A DNA stretch of 64,000 bases, taken from NCBI RefSeq assembly GCF_023330685.1, contig NZ_CP097128.1, forward strand, positions 1,736,001-1,800,000, written 5' to 3'. A model generated the notes under the pieces. It worked only from the letters and a program-made list of their open reading frames with translations, was not told the DNA's origin and ran no database searches. Shown one piece after another: positions 52,301 to 59,819 of this stretch. Made by a program: the position numbers and the translations under genes. The stretch's first letter is position 1; each line of letters starts with the position of its first letter. This DNA is from Conexibacter sp. DBS9H8. GTDB lineage: Bacteria; Actinomycetota; Thermoleophilia; Solirubrobacterales; Solirubrobacteraceae.

Positions 52301-53527
52301 TCAGGTGCCGGTGTGGGCGATCTCGCCCAGCTGGCGCCAGACCACGGCGAGGCTCAGGCCCGAGCCGACGAAGGCGAACCAGAACGGGGCGACGATGCCC
52401 CACTCGCTCGCGAGCACACCGCCGAGGATCTGACCGATCACGATCCCGCCGAACACGCAGAGCAGGTAGACGCTCAAGACGCGACCCTGGAGAGCCTGCG
52501 GGACGGCGCGCTGGCGCACGGTCTGGCTGACGGTGCCCCAGACGAAGCTGTAGGCGCCGAAGACGAACATGATCACGATCGCGATCACCCCGCTCCGGTT
52601 CACTGCGAGCGACAGGTGCATCAACACCTCGAGGGTCAGGCAGACGCGCATGATCGCCGCGAGTGACCATCGGGCTTCGAGTCGCCGGTAGGCGACGATC
52701 GCCAAGCTTCCGCCGATCGCGCTCGAGGTGGTCATCAGGCCGTATCCGACCTCGCCGAGGTGCACGCGGTGCAGCGCATAGAGGACAAGCACCGACCACG
52801 CCGCGCCCCAGGTGATGTTGAAGGACAGGATGATCAGCGCGAGCGTTCTGATCGGCGGGTGACCGATCAGCCACCGGAAGCCCTCTGTGACCTCGGACCG
52901 GACGCTGCCCGGCGTCGGTTCGGCGCGGCTCGCCCGGGCTGATCCGATCTGCGTCACGAGCAAGAGCGCGAGCGTCACCAGGATCGCCTGGGTGAGGAAC
53001 GGCCAGGCACGGCCGATGGAGAACAGGAAGGCGCCGAGCGGCGGACCCAGGAGTCCCTGACCGACGACACTTGCGCCCATCAGCCGCGAGTTGGCGAAAC
53101 CGAGCTCCTCCTTCTCCACGAGCATCGGCAGCAACGTGCCGGAGGTTGTGTTGGAGAACACGTCCGCGATCCCGAACAGCAGCATCGCGATCAGGACGAG
53201 CGCGATGCTGACGTGGGTGCTGAAGAGACCGAGGCAGAGCACGCCGATCACGAGCGCGCGGAAACTCTCTGACCCAATGAGCAGTACGCGGCGATCGATC
53301 CGGTCGGCGATCACGCCCGCGTAGAGACCGAGAAAGAGCCATGGCAGGCGTTGGAGGAGCGCGGCCGCCGCGACGAGAAACGCGCTTCTGGTCTCCCCGG
53401 CCACGAGCAGCGGCCCGGCCGACAGCGCGATGCCGTCACCGATGCTGCCGACCCACGACGAGCTCACCAGCCAGCGGTAACCGCGCCCCAGGCGGGTCGG
53501 CGTGAAGCGTTCGACGAGCGCGGTCAC
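52301..53527 (-). CDS. DHA3-like MFS transporter (EntS-like)
   Basis: 408 aa from GTG 53527, TAGATT 8 nt upstream. Twelve hydrophobic segments. 'GSIGDGIALSAGPLLVAGE' (TM1), 'GVIADRIDRRVLLIGSESFR' (TM2-3 motif A) and 'LLGPPLGAFLFSIGRAWP' (TM5) are typical of siderophore/macrolide exporters. Codon use is less GC-biased than in neighbouring genes, as in the MBL-like gene beyond it. It starts beside a 380-bp gene-free stretch. Confidence 0.85.
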   Translation of the reverse strand: MTALVERFTPTRLGRGYRWLVSSSWVGSIGDGIALSAGPLLVAGETRSAFLVAAAALLQRLPWLFLGLYAGVIADRIDRRVLLIGSESFRALVIGVLCLGLFSTHVSIALVLIAMLLFGIADVFSNTTSGTLLPMLVEKEELGFANSRLMGASVVGQGLLGPPLGAFLFSIGRAWPFLTQAILVTLALLLVTQIGSARASRAEPTPGSVRSEVTEGFRWLIGHPPIRTLALIILSFNITWGAAWSVLVLYALHRVHLGEVGYGLMTTSSAIGGSLAIVAYRRLEARWSLAAIMRVCLTLEVLMHLSLAVNRSGVIAIVIMFVFGAYSFVWGTVSQTVRQRAVPQALQGRVLSVYLLCVFGGIVIGQILGGVLASEWGIVAPFWFAFVGSGLSLAVVWRQLGEIAHTGT

Positions 53528-53907
53528 GACCCATCAATCTATTCCGCGCGACGGTCCACACGCCAGCAGACCCGCGGCGGGACACGCTCGCGCCGTTGGA
53601 CTCTGCCCCCGCGGGAGGTTATCTCCGGACGCGGCCGCCCGAGCCGCTCGACGAGCTCGGGAACCGCACGAGCTGGACGGTACAGCGCGTCTGTGAACGC
53701 TCGTCAGGCGCCCCGGTGCCGCAGTCGGCGTGACGCCGTCACGTTCGCCGTGAGCTCGCTCGCGCTCGCCCTGATCCCGACCATCCGCCTACCGCAACCC
53801 GCGCGCCGGAAGCAAGCGCGCAGTCGACCCTCCAGAACCTCCGCGAGGCGGGAAGCTTTTCGGCGATCACGGCTGGATGACGATCGCCGCCGTCCACAAG
53901 ACCGTGA
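53528..53907. other. Intergenic stretch with a possible gene relic
   Basis: 380 bp between the MFS start and the MBL-like stop. No complete gene. On the plus strand two frames read 'QSTLQNLREAG' and then 'GKLFGDHGWMTIAAVHKTVI' (about 53800-53900), which look like the first helices of a TetR-type regulator broken by a frameshift. Evidence is weak. Confidence 0.35.
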
Positions 53908-54537
53908 TCAGAGCACGAGTCCAAGCTCTGCGCGATCTCTTGGCGTGCCGTGCGCGGGGAGCACGACCTGGATCGGCAGATCGAGGAGCGGATGGAGCCT
54001 CTCGACGACATCGTCACGCGTGACGTGGGTGCGGCCACCTAGCTGAATGTCGAGCCCGTCGCCGAAGTCTGAGAGTGAGTCGCCGGTGACGATCGCGTTG
54101 ATCCACGGCAGCCAGAAGATGAGATCGTTGTCTTCACGGCCCGCATAGGCAGTGATGCCGAACGGCCACGCCCCGGGGCCATGGAAGTGTCCCTCACTTT
54201 CGCCGGCTCGCAACCACGCCAGATCGTCGCTGTCCATGCCGCGCACACGGTCTGGATCGGCGCCGAACTTCTCGACCCAATCCAACCAGGTATCGGCAGG
54301 TGGCGTGTACACGGGGAGGCCAAGCTGACGAGCATCCCGCTCGTGATGCGGAGCGGTCAGGAGGACCGCGGTCGCGCGCTCGCGCAGTTCATCGGGTACA
54401 CAGAGCGGGTCGAACAAGAGAAAGTCGTCGCCGATCGCGATCCCGTAGGAGGAAACGAGCTCGGGCCACCACTGCTGCTCGTCCCAATCGGGATGACGAG
54501 CTCGCCAATGCCAGACACCGGGGCGCAGCTCACGCAC
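53908..54537 (-). CDS. Metallo-beta-lactamase-fold-like protein
   Basis: 209 aa from GTG 54537, with TAGGAT 6 nt upstream. MBL-like layout: 'GIAIGDDFLLFDPLCVPDEL' (first sandwich), 'VLLTAPHHERDARQLGLPVY' where the HxHxDH motif would be, 'NAIVTGDSLSDFG' and 'IQVVLPAHGTPRDRAEL'. Only part of the metal motif is kept (HH..D), so activity is uncertain. Lower GC than its surroundings. No partner gene. Confidence 0.7.
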   Translation of the reverse strand: MRELRPGVWHWRARHPDWDEQQWWPELVSSYGIAIGDDFLLFDPLCVPDELRERATAVLLTAPHHERDARQLGLPVYTPPADTWLDWVEKFGADPDRVRGMDSDDLAWLRAGESEGHFHGPGAWPFGITAYAGREDNDLIFWLPWINAIVTGDSLSDFGDGLDIQLGGRTHVTRDDVVERLHPLLDLPIQVVLPAHGTPRDRAELGLVL

Positions 54538-54625
54538 GGCGCGATCCTAATCGAGATGACGTTGACCTCAGGCGGGACGAGTCCTCCCAGCTCGAGCCGT
54601 TCAGCGGATCGGTTATGATTGACCC

Positions 54626-55549
54626 ATCAACGAATCTGCTGTCATCAACGCCACCCTCTACAGCGACCCGGCCTGCCCGTGGGGCTACTCCGAGCATCCC
54701 GCCCTGCGCGTGATCGAGTGGCGCTACGGCGCCCAGATCGCCTGGCGGCTCGTCCTCGTCGGGCTCTCTGAGGACCTCAGCCGCTATGACCGGATGGGAT
54801 ACACGCCGGTGCGCGGGGCGCTCTCGGCCCTGCACTTCCGCGACCGCTACGGGATGCCGTTCGCGCCCGGGATCAAGCGCGGCCGTGCCGCCTCCAGCCG
54901 CGCCTGCCGGGCAGTGATTGCCGCTCGGCGGACCGTTCCCGGCAGCGAGTGGGCGGTCTTCCGTGCCCTGAGCCTTGCGAACTTCAGCACGCCGCTGCTC
55001 TTCGACCACGACGAGCAGATGGTCGAGGCACTGAGCGGCCTACCGGGAGTCGACGCCGCCGCGACCGTCGCGCTGATCGACGATCCGGCCGTGGTCGCCG
55101 AGTACGAGTCCGACAAGGCGGAGACGCGCACGGCGGCCGGCTCGGCGACCGAGCTGCAGGGCAAGGCGGGCAACAGCGACGGCGCGGTTCGCTACACCGC
55201 CCCGTCGGTCGTCTTCACCCGGGTCCGCGACGGACTCCGGCTGGAGGCCGGGGGATTCCAGCCCGTCGAGGCCTACGACGTGCTCGTCGCCAACCTCGAC
55301 CCGACCCTGCAGCGCCGCCAGCCGCCCGAGGACGTCGCGGAGCTGCTCGCCTTCTTCCCGCACGGCCTCTGCACCCAGGAGGTCGCCGCCCTGCTGGCCC
55401 GCGGCAATGACGCGCCCGACCGGGCCGGCGCGGAGGCGGCCCTGCTCACGCTGCTCCATGACGGCCGTGCCGACTATCACCCGCTCGGGGACGACGCGAT
55501 CTGGACCGCTCCGGGCGGGCCGGCGCCACCCCGGGTGAGCGCCGCCTGA
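54626..55549 (+). CDS. DsbA-family thioredoxin-fold protein with ATC at the start position
   Basis: 307 aa if translation begins at 54626. Homologue-like sequence 'INESAVINATLYSDPACPWG' begins exactly there, right after an in-frame TGA, but the codon is ATC, not ATG. A TATGAT hexamer lies 6 nt upstream, as at the leaderless genes of this genome. The first ordinary start is GTG 54710, which would delete the catalytic loop. The active site is CPWG with one Cys, like FrnE/chromene-carboxylate-isomerase relatives that lack the resolving Cys. Either an unusual AUC start, a base error, or a gene that has just lost its start. Confidence 0.72.
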   Translation: MNESAVINATLYSDPACPWGYSEHPALRVIEWRYGAQIAWRLVLVGLSEDLSRYDRMGYTPVRGALSALHFRDRYGMPFAPGIKRGRAASSRACRAVIAARRTVPGSEWAVFRALSLANFSTPLLFDHDEQMVEALSGLPGVDAAATVALIDDPAVVAEYESDKAETRTAAGSATELQGKAGNSDGAVRYTAPSVVFTRVRDGLRLEAGGFQPVEAYDVLVANLDPTLQRRQPPEDVAELLAFFPHGLCTQEVAALLARGNDAPDRAGAEAALLTLLHDGRADYHPLGDDAIWTAPGGPAPPRVSAA

Positions 55550-55576
55550 GCCGGCGGTCGATCGGGCGTCGGCTCA
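55547..55576. terminator. Weak hairpin between convergent genes
   Basis: TGAGCCG (55547-55553, includes the DsbA stop) pairs with CGGCTCA (55570-55576). GGCTCAGCTGAGCC at 55571-55584 is itself a palindrome over the M28 stop. Possible terminator for both directions. Confidence 0.4.
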
Positions 55577-56839
55577 GCTGAGCCAGAGGTTCGCCGCGAG
55601 CTCGCGGGCGACCTGCTCGCAGACGAGGACGGCGTGAGCGACGGTCCGCCAGTGGACGTTGGCGGCCGTGTCGGAAAGCTGGTGGTAGTTGCTCAGCGCC
55701 TTGAAGCGGTCGACGGAGACGAGGGTGGCGGTCGGGTAGCCCGCCCGGCTCGCGATCACCGCGTCGGTCGAGTTGCGGGCCCGCAGGCCCCGGCGGATCG
55801 GCGCACCGGCGGTGTCCGCGACCCGGCAGACGAGATCCCGGAACGGGCGGTGGTGGTAGTCCTCCATCACGATCGCGCCCTCCCCCTCGAGCAGGACGAG
55901 CTCAGGGGAGCCGACCGTGTCGAGGTTGAGCACCCAGGTCCGGGACCGGTCGAGGGTGGGGAAGTGGCGGGCGGCGAAGCTGTAGATCCCCCCCTGGATC
56001 ACCTCCTCGGCCCCGCAGGAGACGAGCAGCACCGACAGCCCGGCGACCGGTTCGGCCCGGAGGCGCTCGGCAAGCGCGAGCTGGACGGCGAGGGCGCTGA
56101 GGTTGTCGTTGGCGCCCGGCACGGTCGGACTCGTCGCGATGTCGGCGAACGCCGCCGTGTCGAGCGCGGACAGGATCGTCCCGAAAGTGATCAGCCGCCG
56201 ACGCCCGGAGAGCAGCCCCGCGAGGGTGAGCAACGGCCCGGCGAGCACGGCCCACCACAACGGCAGGCCCGTGTCCATCCGCTCGATGATCCCGGTGAAC
56301 CGCTGCCCGGCCCAATGTTGGGCGCGGTCGTCAAAGACCCGACCGGTCGGGGCGGCGTCGTGGTGGGCGAGGATGACGAGGGTCCGTTCCGCCTCCGGGG
56401 CGCCGATCCGGGCGACGACGTTCTGGGTCGCCCGCGGAGCCCGCAGGCCGCGGACGAACCGCGCTCCGTTGGAGACGTCGTCGGCGATCCCGACCGCGGC
56501 GAGGGCGGCGACGGCGGTGCTGAGGCGCCGGCGCCGGCCACGCCGACCGAGCAGCCCCGTGAGCGTGGCCAGGCCACAGAGCGCGCCGATCGGTCCGGCG
56601 TAACCCTCCTGGAAGATCGCCGACTCGACCTCCACGTCCGCCCCGGCGGTGGCGAGCCGGTCCGCGAAGAGCTGGGCCGCCTCCGCCTCCCCGGGGGAGC
56701 CGGGCGCGCGCGGCAGGCTGGCAAGGTGTTCGAGCAGCTCCCGGACCGACGCGGGCACGGCGACGGGTGCGCCGGTGGCGTCGAGCCAGTCGCGAGGGTG
56801 CGGGGCTGATGGGGCGGAGGTGGTGGGAGGCTCGGGCAC
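55574..56839 (-). CDS. M28-family zinc peptidase, membrane-associated
   Basis: 421 aa. Zinc ligands: 'ILAHHDAAPTG' (His, Asp), 'GANDNLSALAVQLAL' (bridging Asp), 'VSCGAEEVIQGG' (catalytic Glu and ligand Glu), 'LNLDTVGS' (Asp) and 'SNYHQLSDTA' (His). Between the first and second ligands lie hydrophobic stretches ('LPLWWAVLAGPLLTLAGLL'), and another near residue 90, so it may sit in the membrane. No signal peptide. Aminopeptidase or glutaminyl-cyclase-like activity by family. Confidence 0.85.
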   Translation of the reverse strand: MPEPPTTSAPSAPHPRDWLDATGAPVAVPASVRELLEHLASLPRAPGSPGEAEAAQLFADRLATAGADVEVESAIFQEGYAGPIGALCGLATLTGLLGRRGRRRRLSTAVAALAAVGIADDVSNGARFVRGLRAPRATQNVVARIGAPEAERTLVILAHHDAAPTGRVFDDRAQHWAGQRFTGIIERMDTGLPLWWAVLAGPLLTLAGLLSGRRRLITFGTILSALDTAAFADIATSPTVPGANDNLSALAVQLALAERLRAEPVAGLSVLLVSCGAEEVIQGGIYSFAARHFPTLDRSRTWVLNLDTVGSPELVLLEGEGAIVMEDYHHRPFRDLVCRVADTAGAPIRRGLRARNSTDAVIASRAGYPTATLVSVDRFKALSNYHQLSDTAANVHWRTVAHAVLVCEQVARELAANLWLS

Positions 56840-56849
56840 GGGGGGCGGT

Positions 56850-57359
56850 TCAGTCGAGGCTGATCAGGACATCCTCGACCGGTCCGCGGTCGGGGGGGGC
56901 GGCCGGCTGGCGCAGCGGGCCGAGGTAGACAAGACCGACGACCGTCTCGGTCGCGGGAATCTCGAGGGCGGCACAGCCCTCGGGGCGGCGCAGCAGGTCG
57001 GGGGTGCGCCAGTAGGCGGCGAGGCCCCGGTCGTGGGCGGCGAGCAACAGGGCGTAGATCGCCGCGCCGGTGGCGAGCAGATCCTCCTGGCTGCGGACCG
57101 GGTCCTCCGGGGTGCTCAGTGCGCTGACGGCGACGAGTGTCGGGGCGCGGCGAAGCTTGGCCGCCCCATCCCCGGCGACGGCCTCGAGGCGCTGCCGGGC
57201 ACTCGGGCCGAGCAGGCGGAACCGCCAGGGCCGGGTGAGATGGTGGTTGGGCGCCCACGTCGCGAGCTCGACGAGTTCGCGGACGAGGACCGGATCGACC
57301 GGCTCGGCACCGAAGACCTTGTGGGTCCGGCGTGTCCGGATCGCCGCCTCGAGCTCCAT
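56850..57359 (-). CDS. Nitroreductase-family protein
   Basis: 169 aa from ATG 57359. FMN-binding start 'AIRTRRTHKVFGAEPVD', 'ATWAPNHHLTRPWRFRLLG' and C-terminal 'VVGLVYLGPLRQPAAPP'. Short single-domain type (RutE/NfnB-like) that dimerises around FMN and uses NAD(P)H. It begins 9 nt after a TACCGT hexamer. The M28 gene follows 10 bp downstream, so the pair is likely one transcript. Confidence 0.83.
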   Translation of the reverse strand: MELEAAIRTRRTHKVFGAEPVDPVLVRELVELATWAPNHHLTRPWRFRLLGPSARQRLEAVAGDGAAKLRRAPTLVAVSALSTPEDPVRSQEDLLATGAAIYALLLAAHDRGLAAYWRTPDLLRRPEGCAALEIPATETVVGLVYLGPLRQPAAPPDRGPVEDVLISLD

Positions 57360-57452
57360 GTCCGCTGAACGGTAGCGATGGGAGGCGTGGACGGGTCGCT
57401 CGCCCGGACCGGACCGGTGGGCCGCCCCGGCGTGGCCGCTAGCCTGTGACAG

Positions 57453-57818
57453 GTGCCTCAGGACAACCATGGTCTCTACCTGCAGATGGCCGGCCGGGTC
57501 GCCCAGAAGGTCCCGGTCCTGCGCGACCTCCCTGTCGTCCGGCTCGTGATGGCCGCCGAGGTGCTGCTGATCGGCAAGCACCACCTCGACCGGCTCACCC
57601 CGGCGGAGCGGGGCCGGATGGTCCGTCTTGTCGCCAAGGCCAAGGGCCGTCCGCGCAGCCTCACCGAGACCGAGCGCAGTGACCTGGCGGCGATCGTCGA
57701 GAAGCTCGAACCGCGGGCGTTCCTCGCCACCGCGGGCGAGCGGCTCTCACCGGTTGGGATGCCCGCGTCGCTGCGCAACAAGATGAGTGGCACCAAGCCG
57801 CCGCCCCCGCCGACGTGA
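57453..57818 (+). CDS. Hypothetical protein, 121 aa
   Basis: 121 aa from GTG 57453, TAGCCT 7 nt upstream. Mostly helical and basic: 'LYLQMAGRVAQKVPVLRDLP', 'HHLDRLTPAERGRMVRLVAK' and a Lys/Pro-rich tail ('KMSGTKPPPPPT'). The pattern resembles small uncharacterised actinobacterial proteins; I do not recognise a domain. Divergent from the nitroreductase, convergent with GST 8 bp away. Confidence 0.6.
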   Translation: MPQDNHGLYLQMAGRVAQKVPVLRDLPVVRLVMAAEVLLIGKHHLDRLTPAERGRMVRLVAKAKGRPRSLTETERSDLAAIVEKLEPRAFLATAGERLSPVGMPASLRNKMSGTKPPPPPT

Positions 57819-57825
57819 GTGCTTC

Positions 57826-58422
57826 TCAGGCCTGAGTGATCGGGATGTGGCCGGGCTGCTCGGCCACCCGGGCCAGCCACGCCTCGACGTTCGGGAACCC
57901 TGTCAGGTCAAAGCCGCCCTCTCCGGCGACGTGGACGTAGGCATACAGGCTGACGTCGGCGACGCTGTAGCGGTCGGCGATGAGGAAGCGCCGGTCGTCG
58001 AGGCCGCGCTCGAGTGCCTGCAGGGCCCGCACCCCGGCGCTCGTGCGCGCCTCGACCAGCCCGGGGGGCGCGGTCAGGCCGAAGATCGCGTAGAAACGGA
58101 CGACCGCGAGGTTCGGCTCGATCTCGTACTGCTCGAAGAACTGCCAGGCGAGCACACGGGCACGGTCGTAGGGATCGTCGGGCAGCAGCGGCGTACCGTC
58201 GGCGAGGAAGTCGATGATCGCGTTGGACTCCGCCAGCGGGCGTCCGTCGTCGAGCACGAGGGTCGGCACCCGCAGCGCCGGGTTGAGGGCCCCGATCACC
58301 TCCGGCCGGTTCGAGCGGTCGACGACATCGAGCTCGTGCAGCTCCAGATCGAGTCCGAGCTGGGCACAGACGAGCCGGACCTTGTAACAGTTCCCGGAGA
58401 CCATGCTGTTGTAGAGGCGCAT
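57826..58422 (-). CDS. Glutathione S-transferase-family protein
   Basis: 198 aa from ATG 58422 (ATG 58431 possible). Thioredoxin-like N-domain with 'SGNCYKVRLVCAQLGLDLEL' and the cis-Pro/SNAI motif 'RVPTLVLDDGRPLAESNAII'; helical C-domain with 'DDRRFLIADRYSVADVSLYA' and the conserved N-capping Asp. Actinobacteria usually lack glutathione, so the natural thiol or ligand is uncertain. Divergent from the gene at 58515. Confidence 0.85.
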   Translation of the reverse strand: MRLYNSMVSGNCYKVRLVCAQLGLDLELHELDVVDRSNRPEVIGALNPALRVPTLVLDDGRPLAESNAIIDFLADGTPLLPDDPYDRARVLAWQFFEQYEIEPNLAVVRFYAIFGLTAPPGLVEARTSAGVRALQALERGLDDRRFLIADRYSVADVSLYAYVHVAGEGGFDLTGFPNVEAWLARVAEQPGHIPITQA

Positions 58423-58514
58423 GGCCAGCATTGAAGCGATCGTTCCGGTCCGAATCGGGCGGCCCAACCGCTCGGGAGTCGGTTAGGCTCGCGCTGAGAG
58501 TGGAGGACACTCCC

Positions 58515-59126
58515 GTGCCGGTTCACGTCCGCACGGGCGCCTGGGCGGGGAACACGCCGCCTGCGCGGATGGCGTGGGCAGGCGGGTGGGAGGGGCCCCC
58601 GCTGGCTCGGGAAATCGCCGGCGCCGTTGCCCGCGCCGACGTCGGCCCGCTCGCGGTCGCCCGCGCAGCCGACTCGCTGCTCGCCGCGCTCGCTGACAGC
58701 GTCACCTGGGCGTCGTACTGGCAGGAGCCCGACGAGTGGGACCGCCGTCTGTGCGATCGCGCGGTCGCCGAGGCGCTCGGCCCCGTGGCGGAGGCGATCT
58801 GCCGCGCTCCCGCCTCGGGCCGCCGCCAGGACTGGTGGCGCGCCACCGGGCAGGACGCCGACTGGCTCATCCCCGACTACGCCCGGCTCGCCGAGCGCTA
58901 CGACGCCCTCCACCTCACCGTCTCCGGGTACCTCACCACTGCCGGCCGGGCGCTCCCGGCGGGTGCCGGCCACACCGTGCTCGCCGGCTGGGATCCCGAT
59001 CAGACGCTGTGGCTCACGGTCGCGCCGGACCGGGTCGGCCCTGCGATCCGCTGGGAGGACACCGGCGAGCCCGAGCCGTTCAGCTGGACGCCGGCCGCCG
59101 AAGCCGGTGCAGGTACCAGTCGATGA
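58515..59126 (+). CDS. Hypothetical protein, about 203 aa
   Basis: GTG 58515 is chosen because GGAGGA lies 7 nt upstream; GTG 58500 (TAGGCT 10 nt upstream) is an alternative. Acidic, Trp-rich ('VTWASYWQEPDEWDRRLCDR', 'DWWRATGQDADWLIPDYARL'). It looks like a cytoplasmic alpha-rich protein. No family recognised. Convergent with the phosphonate operon. Confidence 0.6.
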   Translation: MPVHVRTGAWAGNTPPARMAWAGGWEGPPLAREIAGAVARADVGPLAVARAADSLLAALADSVTWASYWQEPDEWDRRLCDRAVAEALGPVAEAICRAPASGRRQDWWRATGQDADWLIPDYARLAERYDALHLTVSGYLTTAGRALPAGAGHTVLAGWDPDQTLWLTVAPDRVGPAIRWEDTGEPEPFSWTPAAEAGAGTSR

Positions 59127-59181
59127 ACGCGGCGACGTTGCCCTCCCGGGCGGTGCTCGGCCAGGGTCCGCTCGAGCCCGG

Positions 59182-59763
59182 CTATCGCCGCGTCCGACTG
59201 ATGCCGCCCGCCGCCACCGAGGCGAGCAGGGGTCGGTAGCGGTCAAGGCCGGAGACACGGGCCCCGGGAACCTTCGCTTGGTCGTCGTAGCGGCGCAGAG
59301 CGACGGCGAGGCGGTGGTCGGGGTGGGCGCGGAAGGCGGCGATCTCTGCCGGCGACATCGCGCCGCCCTGGGCGGCGAGGGTCCGCGCCGAGACCGGGCT
59401 GAGACAGTCCCGGTAGGTCGGGTCGGTGGTCACGAGGTAGCGCTTGGCCGGGACGTGCTCGGCGGCGAGCCAGGCGACCCGGGCGCCGTAGCGCGGGGTC
59501 AGCCAGCGGGCGGCGGCCGCCCCGTGGTGCTCGCCGGGCGCGTCGGTGGCCATGCCGGCGACCGCGGGGGCGCGGGCGATGTCATGCAGCAGGCAGGCGA
59601 TCACGAACTCCGGGTCGGCGGCGCCGAGGGAATGAGCGTCTCCGGGACCCGTCATCGTGAGGGCGAGGGTGGCGCACTGGAGAGCGTGCTCGAGCTGGTC
59701 GACGGGCTCACCGTCGTAGGGGAGGCCGGCCATCGACGCGCACGCCGCGAGCGTCTCGAACAC
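59182..59763 (-). CDS. PhnZ-like HD-domain oxygenase of phosphonate operons
   Basis: 193 aa from GTG 59763; upstream frame overlaps the dehydrogenase gene. All residues known to matter in PhnZ are at matching places: Tyr16 and Glu19 (Y-x-x-E) that gate the iron site, His26, the HD pair His60-Asp61 ('CLLHDIARAP'), His79/80, His103, Lys107 ('EHVPAKRYL') and Asp160/161 ('RRYDDQAK'). PhnZ is a mixed-valence di-iron oxygenase cleaving the C-P bond of 1-hydroxy-2-aminoethylphosphonate. The spacing between H26 and HD is 10 residues longer than in PhnZ. Third gene of the phnA-phnY operon. Confidence 0.82.
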   Translation of the reverse strand: MFETLAACASMAGLPYDGEPVDQLEHALQCATLALTMTGPGDAHSLGAADPEFVIACLLHDIARAPAVAGMATDAPGEHHGAAAARWLTPRYGARVAWLAAEHVPAKRYLVTTDPTYRDCLSPVSARTLAAQGGAMSPAEIAAFRAHPDHRLAVALRRYDDQAKVPGARVSGLDRYRPLLASVAAGGISRTRR

Positions 59764-59819
59764 CGTCGCATCCGCTCGCCCGCAGCCTGCCGGGCCGCCC
59801 GGCGCCGGGGCGTGCCGGT

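Noticed and set aside
51153-53342. 729-codon minus-strand frame spanning three genes
   Set aside because: Opposite GNAT and NUDIX genes and out of frame with the MFS gene; no motif.
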